From: Trinickia diaoshuihuensis
Lineage (GTDB): Bacteria > Pseudomonadota > Gammaproteobacteria > Burkholderiales > Burkholderiaceae
Assembly: GCF_003390925.1 (NCBI RefSeq)
Contig: NZ_QUBS01000068.1
Location: 1 to 43,690 of the forward strand
Reading direction: 5' to 3'
Length of the DNA: 43,690 nucleotides
A model generated the notes under the pieces. That model made no database searches and had not been told where the DNA came from. It saw only the letters and a program-made list of their open reading frames with translations. Made by a program: the position numbers and the translations under genes. Shown here in pieces: positions 10,050 to 18,781 of this stretch (positions are counted from its first letter, which is position 1; each line of letters opens with the position of its first letter).

Positions 10050-10829
10050 ATGTCGTCCAGTCCCATCGTGCGGCTCGCGCGCGCCGCGGCGCCCGCACTG
10101 CCCTTTCTGATCGTCACGCTGCTGCCGCAACTGGCGCTCGCGCAAGCGGCGCCGAACGGCCTGCCCGCGTTCAACACCAGCCCCGGCCCCAATGGGGGGA
10201 CGACCTACTCGTTGAGCGTGCAGACGATGCTGCTGCTCACGATGTTGTCGTTTTTGCCGGCAATGGTGCTGATGATGACGAGCTTTACGCGCATCATCAT
10301 CGTGCTGTCGCTGCTGCGCCAAGCGCTGGGCACGAGCACGACGCCGCCGAATCAGGTGCTCGTCGGCCTGGCCCTGTTTCTGACGCTGTTCGTGATGTCG
10401 CCCGTTATCGACAAGGCTTACAACGACGGCTACAAGCCTTTCTCGGACGGCACGATTCCGATGGAGACGGCCGTCTCGCGCGGCCTCGCGCCGTTCAAGC
10501 AATTCATGCTGAAGCAAACGCGCGAATCGGACCTCGCCCTGTTCGCGAAGATCTCGCATTCGCCGCCGCTGCAAGGCCCGGAAGACGTGCCGCTGTCGCT
10601 GCTCGTGCCAGCGTTCGTGACGAGCGAGCTCAAGACCGCGTTTCAAATCGGCTTCACGATCTTCATTCCGTTTCTGATCATCGACATGGTCGTGGCCAGC
10701 GTGCTGATGTCGATGGGGATGATGATGGTGTCGCCCATCACGATTTCGTTGCCGTTCAAGCTCATGCTCTTCGTGCTCGTGGACGGCTGGCAATTGCTCA
10801 TCGGCTCGCTCGCGCAGAGCTTTACCTGA
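10050..10829 (+). CDS. fliP: FliP, flagellar type III export gate protein
   Basis: FliP pentamers form the core of the flagellar export gate in the inner membrane. The product is 259 aa, starting directly after the fliO stop (TAAATG). It has a cleavable signal peptide (about 1-32, ending LALAQA), then four membrane helices. The [19 protein letters not shown] segment and the C-terminal [15 protein letters not shown] are family signatures. Length and topology are normal. Confidence 0.97.
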   Translation: MSSSPIVRLARAAAPALPFLIVTLLPQLALAQAAPNGLPAFNTSPGPNGGTTYSLSVQTMLLLTMLSFLPAMVLMMTSFTRIIIVLSLLRQALGTSTTPPNQVLVGLALFLTLFVMSPVIDKAYNDGYKPFSDGTIPMETAVSRGLAPFKQFMLKQTRESDLALFAKISHSPPLQGPEDVPLSLLVPAFVTSELKTAFQIGFTIFIPFLIIDMVVASVLMSMGMMMVSPITISLPFKLMLFVLVDGWQLLIGSLAQSFT

Positions 10830-10862
10830 GCCCGCCCAACCTTACCGAGTAAGCGCTTCGCC

Positions 10863-11132
10863 ATGACGCCCGAATCCGTTCTCACGCTCGCGCACCGCGC
10901 GATGTACGTGGCCCTGCTGCTCACCGCCCCGCCGCTGATCGTCTCGCTGGTGGTGGGCCTGCTCGTGAGCTTTTTTCAGGCTGCCACGCAGATCAACGAG
11001 TCCACGCTTTCGTTTATCCCGAAGCTGATGGCCGTAACGATCACGCTCGTGATCGCGGGTCCCTGGATGCTCTCCATCGTGCTCGATTACATGCGGCAGA
11101 TGCTGACGAGCATTCCCTCGCTAGCCGGATAG
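10863..11132 (+). CDS. fliQ: FliQ, flagellar type III export gate protein
   Basis: FliQ wraps the FliP-FliR core of the export gate. The product is 89 aa with two membrane helices (about 17-40 and 52-75) joined by the FFQAATQINESTLSFIPK loop, all typical of the family. It lies 33 nt after fliP and 32 nt before fliR. Confidence 0.97.
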   Translation: MTPESVLTLAHRAMYVALLLTAPPLIVSLVVGLLVSFFQAATQINESTLSFIPKLMAVTITLVIAGPWMLSIVLDYMRQMLTSIPSLAG

Positions 11133-11164
11133 CGCCGCTCGCCCGCTCGCGCCCCGGCCCGTCG

Positions 11165-11947
11165 ATGTTCACCGTCACTTATGCGCAACTGAACGCCTGG
11201 CTCACGGCCTTTCTCTGGCCGTTCGCGCGCATCGCCGCGCTGATCGCGGCCGCCCCCCTGCTCGGCCACCGGTCGATTCCCGCGCGCGTGAAGATCGCGC
11301 TCGCGGCTTTTACAACGGTGATCGTCGCCCCCACCCTGCCCGCGATGCCACAGGTGACCGTTTTTTCGGCCGCCGGCGTCTGGGTCATGGTCATGCAGTT
11401 CCTGATCGGGGCGGCGCTCGGCTTCACGATGCAACTCGTGTTCACGGCCGTGGAAATGGCGGGCACGCTCGTGGGGCTGCAGATGGGGCTCGGCTTCGCG
11501 ACGTTCTTCGATCCGACGTCGAACGCGTCCTCACAGGTCATCACGAGCTTTCTGAACATGATCGCGATGCTTGCGTTCCTCGCCTACAACGGGCACACCC
11601 AGGTCATCGCGGCGTTGATCGAGTCGTTCCAATCGGTGCCGATCGCAGCGACCGTGGTGGGGCCGCCGGGGTTTCGCACGCTCGCGCAATGGGGCGGGTC
11701 CATCTTCATGGCGGGGCTGCTCATTTCGCTGCCGGTCGTGGTGGCGCTGCTCGTGGCCAACCTTTCGCTCGGCATTCTCAATCGCGCCGCCCCGCAAATC
11801 GGCGTGTTCCAAATCGGCTTTTCCGTGACGCTCATGGTCGGCATGCTGCTCTTGATGCTGATGCTGCCGAATATGATTCCGTTCTTCGCGCACCTCGTCG
11901 ATACGGGTATCGATCAGATGGGGCGGGTGGCCGCGGGGTTGCGGTAG
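11165..11947 (+). CDS. fliR: FliR, flagellar type III export gate protein
   Basis: FliR completes the FliPQR gate. The product is 260 aa with about six hydrophobic helices and the conserved GxQMGLGFATFFDPTSN and PVVVALLVANLSLGILNRAAPQ segments. It is the last gene of the plus-strand fli block and converges with flgL. The strong hairpin beyond it carries its T-run on the minus strand, so fliR has no clear terminator of its own. Confidence 0.97.
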   Translation: MFTVTYAQLNAWLTAFLWPFARIAALIAAAPLLGHRSIPARVKIALAAFTTVIVAPTLPAMPQVTVFSAAGVWVMVMQFLIGAALGFTMQLVFTAVEMAGTLVGLQMGLGFATFFDPTSNASSQVITSFLNMIAMLAFLAYNGHTQVIAALIESFQSVPIAATVVGPPGFRTLAQWGGSIFMAGLLISLPVVVALLVANLSLGILNRAAPQIGVFQIGFSVTLMVGMLLLMLMLPNMIPFFAHLVDTGIDQMGRVAAGLR

Positions 11948-11973
11948 CCGACCGGCGCCAGCCAACGCTGGGC

Positions 11974-12011
11974 AAAAAAAAGCCGAAGTCCCGAGGAGAT
12001 GGGGCTTCGGC
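11974..12011 (-). terminator. Intrinsic terminator after flgL
   Basis: An 11-bp stem (11982-11992 with 12001-12011, one G-T pair) and a short loop are followed on the minus strand by eight T (plus-strand A-run 11974-11981). It lies about 60 nt after the flgL stop and would end flgKL transcripts before they run antisense into fliR. Confidence 0.85.
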
Positions 12012-12017
12012 CTGATG

Positions 12018-12037
12018 ACGCGCCCTTGCGGGCGTGT
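12018..12037. repeat. Short GC-rich hairpin between flgL and its terminator
   Basis: Arms ACGCGCCC (12018-12025) and GGGCGTGT (12030-12037) pair with a four-base loop. There is no T-run. It may protect the 3' end of the flgL mRNA or assist the terminator beside it. Confidence 0.4.
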
Positions 12038-12070
12038 GGCTTCGTCAATCGTCGAACGTGCGGCGGTACG

Positions 12071-13312
12071 TTAGTTGCCGATGTATTGGAACAGCGACAT
12101 CCCTTGCATCTTCACGAACGTCTGTTGCGCCGCTTGCAGCGCGCTTTGCGTTTCCTCGAATTTGCTGATCGCCGTGACCATGTCGACCCCCGTGAGCGTC
12201 GCCAGATCGCTTTGCGTTTGCACGGAGTTCGTCCGCGTCGTGGTTTGCAGCGCTTGCAGTTCCTGCTCGCGGCCGCCCACCGACGCCTGAACGACCGTCA
12301 CGTTCGTCATCGAGTTTTGGACTTGCGTGAGACCCGACGTCAGTGCGTTTTTCAGCGTCGCCATCGCAGTCGGATTGTTGTCCGCCGGTTGCTTCAATGC
12401 CGCGATGATCGAATCGAGCGAGGAGAAAACACTCGTATTTTGCGTGGCCGTTGCCGGCGTCACGGTGAACGTGTCGCCCGGGTTCGGCGCGCCGGAGATC
12501 GATACTTGCATGCCGGCCCCGAGCGAGATCGGGTTGTTCGCGCTGAACGCGGCGGGGGCCGTCGTCGTCGCCGGAACCACGGTGTTGTCGGTCACCGTAT
12601 AGGTGGGCGCGGCAGCCGTGCCGCCGATGGTGATCGAGTAGTGATCGGCGTTCGTCGTCGCGGACGGGTTCGTGACCGATGCGGTGCCGATCACGCCCGT
12701 GCCCGTGTTCGTGCTCGCGCCGGCCGAGACGGCCGAGGTACCGGTCGCGGGCACGGCCATGAACACGTTCGCCCCGCTATCGTTCGTCGCGATCTGGCGC
12801 GTATCGGCCACCTGAATCTGGCGGATGCCGCTATCGCCCTGGTAGTTCACGCCGCCGGCCGGATTGTTCGTAAACGGCTGCGTCGTCGCTTGAAAGCCCG
12901 AGAACAAATAGTTGCCGGCGCCATCGCTCGCATTCGCCAAGTTCAGGAGCTGATTGCGATAGCCTTGGAGCGCCTGAGCGATCGAAGCTCGGTCGGAATC
13001 GTTCAAGGTGCCGTCGCCCGCGCGCACGATCTGCGACGTGATGCTGTCGAGCGTGTTGGTCACGCTCGAGAGCGTCTTATCTTCGAGGCCCAAAGACGAG
13101 AGCGCCGTGGTCTGGTTCGTTTGGTACTGCGTGATCGTGGCCGAGACCATCGTCAATTGGACGGCCTGGGCCGCACCCAGCGGATTGTCGGCGGGCGTGG
13201 TCAGCGCCGTGCCGCTCGAGAGCTGCTGATAGTACGTACTCAGTTGGCTCTGCTGGTTATCCATCGTCTGGATGTTCTGTTCGTAGAACTGCGAAGTCGA
13301 GATGCGCATCAT
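12071..13312 (-). CDS. flgL: FlgL, hook-filament junction protein (HAP3)
   Basis: FlgL forms the second junction ring between hook and filament. The product is 413 aa, starting MMRISTSQFYEQN (two adjacent ATGs; an AAGG site upstream favours the first). The N-terminal D0/D1 helices (1-140) and C-terminal helices (about 295-413, ending SLFQYIGN) are flagellin-like. Between them (about 200-290) is an inserted beta-rich domain with TNTGTG, YSITIGG and GDTFTVTP, which resembles the insertion in FlgK. It starts 10 nt after the flgK stop, so the two are co-transcribed. Confidence 0.95.
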   Translation of the reverse strand: MMRISTSQFYEQNIQTMDNQQSQLSTYYQQLSSGTALTTPADNPLGAAQAVQLTMVSATITQYQTNQTTALSSLGLEDKTLSSVTNTLDSITSQIVRAGDGTLNDSDRASIAQALQGYRNQLLNLANASDGAGNYLFSGFQATTQPFTNNPAGGVNYQGDSGIRQIQVADTRQIATNDSGANVFMAVPATGTSAVSAGASTNTGTGVIGTASVTNPSATTNADHYSITIGGTAAAPTYTVTDNTVVPATTTAPAAFSANNPISLGAGMQVSISGAPNPGDTFTVTPATATQNTSVFSSLDSIIAALKQPADNNPTAMATLKNALTSGLTQVQNSMTNVTVVQASVGGREQELQALQTTTRTNSVQTQSDLATLTGVDMVTAISKFEETQSALQAAQQTFVKMQGMSLFQYIGN

Positions 13313-13322
13313 CGCTCACACC

Positions 13323-15323
13323 TTAATGGAAGATGCCCATCAGGGTCTGGAACATGGTTTCGGCCGTTTGGATGACCTTACTGTTCGCCTGATAAGCCTG
13401 CTGATATTGCAACAGATTGGACGCTTCTTCGTCGAGATTCACACCCGATACGGCTTGCTGCGCCGAGGTGATCTGCGTCACGAGCGCCGATTGCGACGTG
13501 CTGGCGGCCTTGAGCTGGCTCGCCGCGTTGCCGATGTTGTTCACGTAGGAAGCGTACGAGGCCGTCAAGGTCGACGTCCCGCCGTTCAGCGACGCATTCG
13601 ACACGAGCTTGGACATGGCCAGCGCATTGCGGCCGTCGAACGAGCCCGTGTTCGGCGCGATCGTGAACGTGTCGCCGTTCGCCGGCGTGCCGGTGAGCGA
13701 GACGGTGACGCCGTTCGTGATGCCGGCCGGCGTCGGGGTCGTCGTGCTGTTGATCGTCATCGTCGCGCCTTGCGACGGGTTGTACGGCACGGTCGTCGCA
13801 GCCGAGGTGATCGGAATCGAGGTCGGGGGCGAACCCGCTAGCACCACCGTCGTGCCGACCTGGAAGCCGCTCAGCGTATTGGTGGCCGAGTTGTAGGTCA
13901 GCGTCGTCGTGCTCGTGAGCTGATAACCGGCCCCCACCGTGCCTTGCGAGATCGAGCCCGTGCCCGTGTTCGAGCTGGGGGCCGTGGCAAGCACCGGCGA
14001 AGCCGCCGCGATCGACGACGGATTCGTCGTGGCGAGCGCGAACGAATCGAGCGCGCCGCGCGTCGGCTGAATCGTAAAGGAATCGCCCGGGTTCATCGCG
14101 CCCGACGTGATGTTCAAGACCAGCCCGCCCATCGCGCCGGTGCCGTTCGGGGGCGTCGGCGACGTGCCGACCACCGTGCCCGTCGTCGTATCGGTCAACG
14201 TATAGGTGCCGCCCGCGAACGAGAGCGCGTAATCGTCGCTCGTCGGCTGCGAACCGTTGGCGAAGGCGACCGACAACTGGGCGTTGCCGGTATTGGCGAG
14301 GTTCGAATAGGCCGTCGGCCCGCCGACGGTGAACAGGTTACCGCCCTTGTTGCCCGCCAGATCGATACCGAGCGCGTTTTGCGCATTGACCTGGTTCGCG
14401 AAGCTCGTCGCGATCGCGCCGAGTTGCGATTCGGCCGGATCGAGCGTCTGGCTGCGGAACTGCAGCAGACCGCCGATCGTACCGCCGGGAATCGCCGAAG
14501 ACGGCAGGTATTCGACCGGCGGCGGGGTCGTCGCGCCCGCGAGGCCGGTGTAGGTCACCGCCAGCTCGCTCGGATCACTTTGCGAGGTAGCCGTGCCCAA
14601 CTGGAAATTGTTGGTGCCGACGACGAGCGGTTGCCCGTTGCCGATAAAGACGCTGTAGCTGCCACCGCTTTGCACGACGGACACGCCGACGAGCTTGGAG
14701 AGGTTAGCCACCGCCTGATCGCGCTGGTCGAGCAATTGATTGGGCGGCTGGCCTTGCGCGGAGGCCGCGGCGATCTGGCCGTTGAGCTTGGCGATCTGCG
14801 ACGAATACGTATTGACCGAAGCAACGGCGGTCTGCAGTTGCTGATTCACGCTCGTGCGCAGTTGATCGTATTGCGCGCCGGCCGCGTTCAACTGCGTGGC
14901 CAACGTTTGCGCACTGCTGATCGCCGTTTGGCGCATCGCCTGGCTGGTCGGCGTGTTGGCGACGTTCTGCAAACCGGTGAAATACGCGTTGATGGCCGCC
15001 GAAATACCGGCCGTCGGGCTGCCGACGAGGTTGCTCAGCGACGAGGCCATCGCGTAGTTGGCCGACAGCGCGCTGTTGGTCGACGTGGCCGTGTTGAGCT
15101 GCGTGCTCAGGTACTGGCTGTAATTGCGCTGGACCGTGACCGTGTCCACGCCGTTGCCGAGGTAGCCCGAGCCGGTGTACTGGCCGCTGGCCTCCGCATA
15201 AACGGGGTTCTCGACCGTGTAGCCGGGCGTCGATGCGTTGCTGATGTTCTGGCTGGTCGTCTGCAAGCCCCATTGGGCGGCATTGAGCCCGGACAACCCG
15301 ATGTTGAAAATATCGTTGGACAT
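13323..15323 (-). CDS. flgK: FlgK, hook-filament junction protein (HAP1)
   Basis: FlgK is the first junction protein placed on the finished hook. The product is 666 aa, longer than E. coli FlgK (547 aa). The start is ATG 15323 (MSNDIFNIGLSGLNAAQ), with AGGAAG upstream; an in-frame start 54 nt further up lacks homologous sequence. The N-terminus (1-180) and C-terminus (about 595-666) form the conserved coiled core. The extra length is two beta-rich modules, about 346-420 (ending GDSFTIQP) and 453-558 (ending GDTFTIAP), rich in Thr/Ser/Gly. A sigma-28-like promoter lies 59 nt upstream. Confidence 0.95.
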   Translation of the reverse strand: MSNDIFNIGLSGLNAAQWGLQTTSQNISNASTPGYTVENPVYAEASGQYTGSGYLGNGVDTVTVQRNYSQYLSTQLNTATSTNSALSANYAMASSLSNLVGSPTAGISAAINAYFTGLQNVANTPTSQAMRQTAISSAQTLATQLNAAGAQYDQLRTSVNQQLQTAVASVNTYSSQIAKLNGQIAAASAQGQPPNQLLDQRDQAVANLSKLVGVSVVQSGGSYSVFIGNGQPLVVGTNNFQLGTATSQSDPSELAVTYTGLAGATTPPPVEYLPSSAIPGGTIGGLLQFRSQTLDPAESQLGAIATSFANQVNAQNALGIDLAGNKGGNLFTVGGPTAYSNLANTGNAQLSVAFANGSQPTSDDYALSFAGGTYTLTDTTTGTVVGTSPTPPNGTGAMGGLVLNITSGAMNPGDSFTIQPTRGALDSFALATTNPSSIAAASPVLATAPSSNTGTGSISQGTVGAGYQLTSTTTLTYNSATNTLSGFQVGTTVVLAGSPPTSIPITSAATTVPYNPSQGATMTINSTTTPTPAGITNGVTVSLTGTPANGDTFTIAPNTGSFDGRNALAMSKLVSNASLNGGTSTLTASYASYVNNIGNAASQLKAASTSQSALVTQITSAQQAVSGVNLDEEASNLLQYQQAYQANSKVIQTAETMFQTLMGIFH

Positions 15324-15381
15324 GCGTCTTCCTGAAGGGCGGACGCCATGGGGCGCCCCGCCTCGTTGAGGGAACACATGT

Positions 15382-15407
15382 ATAACGGCCGCCCGCGCGG
15401 AAATTTA
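15382..15407 (-). promoter_or_regulatory. Sigma-28 (FliA)-like promoter for flgKL
   Basis: On the minus strand TAAA (15407-15404) is followed after 14 nt by GCCGTTAT (15389-15382); the enterobacterial consensus is TAAA-N15-GCCGATAA. The -10 octamer is identical to that of the flgM promoter in this window. It sits between ycgR and flgK, 59 nt before the flgK start, so flgKL could be expressed late and apart from the flgB-J transcript. Confidence 0.6.
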
Positions 15408-15440
15408 AGGGGGTTCGGTGCCCCGGCCCCTATTATTTTT

Positions 15441-16196
15441 TTACGCTTTGACGAGCGAGCGCCGGCGCATTTCGAGTTGGGTGATCAGGCGCTGGAGGGT
15501 GTTTTCCGCGCTGCCGGGCAGGGCGACGAAACGCATTCCGAGCTGGAAGCGCCGGCCGCCGTTCGGCAGTTCGGTCGCGCGCATCGAAACGAGTTCGAGA
15601 TCGAGCGAAAGCATGCCGTGGCCGTTCAGGTGCACTTCGACGTCGGGCAGCATGACGCCCATCGGCAACTCGGCCACGCGCTCGTCCGTCGTGCGCAGAC
15701 CGATCCCGCCGAGCGAAATGTCGTGCACCTCGAAGCGGAACGTGTCGCCCTCGGGTAGCCTGCCGCGGCAGAAGTACGGGTCGAGCACGGGCGCATCGAC
15801 GCGGAAGTACTCGCGCCGCTGCACGTAGTACAGCACTTCGGGGAACGGCGCCTCGAATGCGGGTAATCCCTCAAAACGGGTTTCTTGCGGCGTCACCGTC
15901 GAAAACTCGACGCGCACACCGTCGGGCGACGCGCGGAACGTGCAACTGGGCGAAGCGAGTACGCCCTTGTTCTGCTCGGGCAACGCGCCCCAATCGAACG
16001 AGAACGTGCGCGCTCGCACGTCGACATCGAGAATTTTCGTAACGAGTTGGCCGTTCTTGTATTGAACGGTCAGAAAATCGCCGCGATTGGCCAAATTGCG
16101 GAGCTGAACGCCGATTTCGAGCGGATTGCGGCGGCCGAAATCATGATCGCTTTCGGCGGAATCCTCCGTCGGGCCATTCGACTGATTGGTATCCAT
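15441..16196 (-). CDS. ycgR: YcgR-type flagellar brake, PilZ c-di-GMP receptor
   Basis: YcgR proteins bind c-di-GMP and then the motor, slowing rotation. The product is 251 aa, the E. coli size. An N-terminal YcgR-N beta domain (about 22-118) precedes a PilZ domain. Both c-di-GMP motifs are intact: QRREYFR (126-132, the RxxxR switch) and DISLGG (159-164). It lies between flgJ and flgK on the same strand with gaps on both sides, so it may be its own unit. A GCCGATAA octamer (minus strand, 16369-16362) sits 166 nt upstream without a matching -35. Confidence 0.9.
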   Translation of the reverse strand: MDTNQSNGPTEDSAESDHDFGRRNPLEIGVQLRNLANRGDFLTVQYKNGQLVTKILDVDVRARTFSFDWGALPEQNKGVLASPSCTFRASPDGVRVEFSTVTPQETRFEGLPAFEAPFPEVLYYVQRREYFRVDAPVLDPYFCRGRLPEGDTFRFEVHDISLGGIGLRTTDERVAELPMGVMLPDVEVHLNGHGMLSLDLELVSMRATELPNGGRRFQLGMRFVALPGSAENTLQRLITQLEMRRRSLVKA

Positions 16197-16570
16197 GGGC
16201 TCGGGTATGCAAACTTGCGTGGCGCGACATACGCGCCGGCGCCAATGCTTTCGGACGTATTACAGCAATCCGAACAGGGTCTCGTCTGATTAGCGGCATC
16301 GGACGTGCAAAGTTTAGAGGTATTCTCGAAATATTTTTTTAGTTTTCGAGCAAACGCTCGGTTATCGGCTTGCGCCGGCAACCGTCCCTCTATCGCTCGC
16401 GCCGACGATCGGCGTCATTATGATGCGCCTGATGCGGCTCTGTCCATCGCGGCTCGGCCGGCTGCTCGATCGAGCGGCCGGCCTTGTACCGTCTATTTCT
16501 CGCTTGGCCCCGTCGCGCTTTATCGCGCTCCCCGTGTTATATCCGTCGTCCCGGCGTGGATCGGCGCCGG
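16197..16570. other. Intergenic region between ycgR and flgJ
   Basis: These 374 nt hold no supported gene. Visible items are the sigma-28 -10-like GCCGATAA (minus strand, 16369-16362), a CGAGC/GCTCG hairpin (16347-16360), an AT-rich patch at 16328-16346 that could be part of the ycgR promoter, and a 28-nt palindrome at 16456-16483. Several start codons exist on both strands, but the frames are short and have no family resemblance. Confidence 0.6.
16456..16483. repeat. Near-perfect 28-nt palindrome downstream of flgJ
   Basis: Arms 16456-16469 and 16470-16483 are reverse complements except for one position, which would be a G-U pair in RNA. There is no central spacer and no T-run on either side. 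Candidates are a 3' mRNA-stabilising hairpin for flgJ, a REP-like element, or a dimeric protein site. Confidence 0.6.
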
Positions 16571-17593
16571 TCAAACCATTTGCTTCATGATCGAGATCAG
16601 CTTTTTCGCGTAATGCGGATCCGTGGCGTACCCGGCCTTTTGCATGCCGTGCGCGAAACTGGCCGCGTCGTGCGAGGTCGAGAGCACCGAGGCGTAGCGC
16701 GGGTTGTCGCGCAACATGCTCGCGTAGTCGGTCATCGCCTCGGCGTACGAACTGTACGCGCGGAATTTCTCGACGACCTTGTGCGCCACGCCGTGAATGT
16801 ATTCGGTCGTCACGGTCGAGACCGTCTTGCCGGTCCAGTCGCTCGTGGCCTTGATGCCGAAGACGTTGTGGCTCGGCGAGCCGTCCGCGTTCTTGATCTC
16901 GCCCTTGCCCCAGCCCGATTCGAGCGCGGCCTGGCCGACGATGAAGCGCGCGGGAATACCCGTCGCCGCGCTGGCTGCCTGCGCCGGCGCCGCCATCTTC
17001 TCGACGAACGCATCGACCTTCGGCGAATCGCCCTTGCCGCGTAGCGGCGGCGTCAACGCGCTCTGAGCCGTGTAGCCCTTGTCCGAGGCGAGCGAACCGT
17101 TCGCTTGCGCATTCGAATAAGCGCGGGCCAGCGCGCTCATCATGGCGGCATCGCCCTCGTCGCCGCCACCGGCCGCGCCTGCCGCCCCGCCGCCGAACAA
17201 GTTGCCGAGCGCCGCCGGCGAACCCGCGCCGCCCGCCGCCGCGCCGGCGTTCGCGCCGCCGAGGTTGCGCGAAAGCTGCTTGATCAGCGCATCGGCCACG
17301 CCGACGCCTTTGGACGAAAGCTGCTGCGAGAGCTGCTGGTCGAGCATCGACTGATACTGCTTGCCGTCGTTCGAATCGAGGATGCCGTCGGCCGGCGTCG
17401 CATCGCGCATGCTCTTGAGCATCATTTGAATGAAGACGGCGTCGAACTGCTTGGCCGTCGACTTCAGTGCCTTTTGCGGGTCGGCGCCCGCCTGGGCGCG
17501 CAACGCGTCGAAGCCTTGGACGTCGAGCGCGAAGCGCTGCGAGACGTCGGTGCCGGTATCGACTTTGCCGCTATAGGTCGTGTTCGCGTTCAT
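16571..17593 (-). CDS. flgJ: FlgJ, rod scaffold and peptidoglycan hydrolase
   Basis: FlgJ caps the growing rod and cuts a hole in peptidoglycan. The product is 340 aa and bifunctional. The N-terminal rod-scaffold domain (about 22-110) has KSTAKQFDAVFIQMMLKSMR. A Gly/Ala-rich linker (111-150) leads to a C-terminal glucosaminidase domain (about 190-340) with ALESGWGK, whose Glu225 matches the catalytic Glu of Salmonella FlgJ by position, and NVFGIK. It is the last gene of the flgB-J run. Confidence 0.95.
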   Translation of the reverse strand: MNANTTYSGKVDTGTDVSQRFALDVQGFDALRAQAGADPQKALKSTAKQFDAVFIQMMLKSMRDATPADGILDSNDGKQYQSMLDQQLSQQLSSKGVGVADALIKQLSRNLGGANAGAAAGGAGSPAALGNLFGGGAAGAAGGGDEGDAAMMSALARAYSNAQANGSLASDKGYTAQSALTPPLRGKGDSPKVDAFVEKMAAPAQAASAATGIPARFIVGQAALESGWGKGEIKNADGSPSHNVFGIKATSDWTGKTVSTVTTEYIHGVAHKVVEKFRAYSSYAEAMTDYASMLRDNPRYASVLSTSHDAASFAHGMQKAGYATDPHYAKKLISIMKQMV

Positions 17594-17612
17594 CGGGAGA
17601 CCTTGACCTTAT

Positions 17613-18776
17613 TTAAATGATCTCGAGATCCGCGCGCAACGCGCCCGCGGCCTTCATGCCTTGCAGGATCGACATCAAGTCGGCCGGCGTCGCGCCCAGC
17701 GCGTTCAGCGCCTTGACCACGTCGGCCAGATTCGCCCCCGCCGTCACGAGCTTGAGCGAGCCGTTGTCCTGCTTCAGTTGAATCTGCGACTGCTGTGTCG
17801 CCACCGTCTGACCGTTCGAGAACGCGCCGGGCTGGCTGACCGCGGTTTGCGTATTGACGACGACCGAGAGATTGCCGTGCGCCACGGCGCAGCTTTGCAG
17901 CGTCACCATCTGATTCATGACGATCGAGCCGGTGCGCGAATTGAGGATGACCTTCGCGGCCGCCTGCGCCGGACGCACGTCGAGGTTTTCGAGCTGCGCC
18001 ATGAAGGCGACTTGCTGACTCGGATCGATCGGGGCGCGCAGTTGGATCGTGCGGCCGTCGAGCGGCATCGCCGTGCCTGCGCCGAACGCGTTGTTGACCG
18101 CCGCCACGATTCGCTGCGTCGTGTCGTAGTCCATATCGTTCAGCTCCATTTGCACCGTGCCGCCCGCTTGCGCGACTTGCGTCGGCACCGCGCGTTCCAC
18201 GATAGCGCCGCCCGGGATGCGGCCGGCCGCGAGCTGATTCACTTGTACCTTGCTGCCGTTGGCGCTGGCCCCGGCGCCGCCCACGGCGACGTTGCCCTGC
18301 GCCAGCGCATAGACTTGCCCGTCGGCGCCCTTGAGCGGCGTGAGCAGCAGGGTGCCGCCGCGCAGGCTCTTGGCGTTACCGAGCGACGAGACGGTGACGT
18401 CGATCGCCTCGCCCGGACGCTCGAACGGCGGCAGCGTGGCCGTGACCATGACGGCCGCGACGTTTTTGAGCTGCATGTTCGATGCGGAGCTGCCGCCGCC
18501 CGCCTGACCGTTATTCAGCGAAATGCCGAGATTAGCCAGCATGTTCGTGAGCGTTTGCGTCGTGAACGGCGTTTGCGTCGTTTGGTCGCCCGTGCCGTCG
18601 AGGCCGACGACGAGACCATAGCCGATCAGCGGGTTATCGCGTACGCCTTGGATCTGAACGAGATCCTTCAGGCGCTCGGCATGCGCGGGGCCGCCGCATA
18701 CGAGCATCAAAGGCAACGCGGCAAACGCGAGGCTACGGCTGAATTTGCGCAGGGCGCGCATGAGCGAAGTCGTCAT
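17613..18776 (-). CDS. flgI: FlgI, flagellar P-ring protein
   Basis: FlgI forms the P ring around the rod in the peptidoglycan layer. The product is 387 aa from ATG 18776 ([12 protein letters not shown]); the open frame runs far upstream through flgH but that part is a frame shadow. A signal peptide (about 1-31, ending GPAHA) precedes the mature protein with [17 protein letters not shown] and [10 protein letters not shown]. It starts 5 nt after the flgH stop with only a weak ribosome site, so coupling to flgH is likely. Confidence 0.96.
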   Translation of the reverse strand: MTTSLMRALRKFSRSLAFAALPLMLVCGGPAHAERLKDLVQIQGVRDNPLIGYGLVVGLDGTGDQTTQTPFTTQTLTNMLANLGISLNNGQAGGGSSASNMQLKNVAAVMVTATLPPFERPGEAIDVTVSSLGNAKSLRGGTLLLTPLKGADGQVYALAQGNVAVGGAGASANGSKVQVNQLAAGRIPGGAIVERAVPTQVAQAGGTVQMELNDMDYDTTQRIVAAVNNAFGAGTAMPLDGRTIQLRAPIDPSQQVAFMAQLENLDVRPAQAAAKVILNSRTGSIVMNQMVTLQSCAVAHGNLSVVVNTQTAVSQPGAFSNGQTVATQQSQIQLKQDNGSLKLVTAGANLADVVKALNALGATPADLMSILQGMKAAGALRADLEII

Positions 18777-18781
18777 CGCGA

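Noticed and set aside
12018-12037. Terminator for fliR on the plus strand
   Set aside because: The hairpins after fliR lack T-runs on the plus strand; the only T-run belongs to the minus-strand flgL terminator.
14640-14647. GCCGATAA on the plus strand, resembling a FliA -10
   Set aside because: It lies inside flgK, antisense, with no -35 partner and no gene downstream on that strand.
16362-16369. Full sigma-28 promoter for ycgR
   Set aside because: The -10 octamer is exact on the minus strand, but the position 15 nt upstream reads GGGA rather than TAAA, so I list it only as a partial match.
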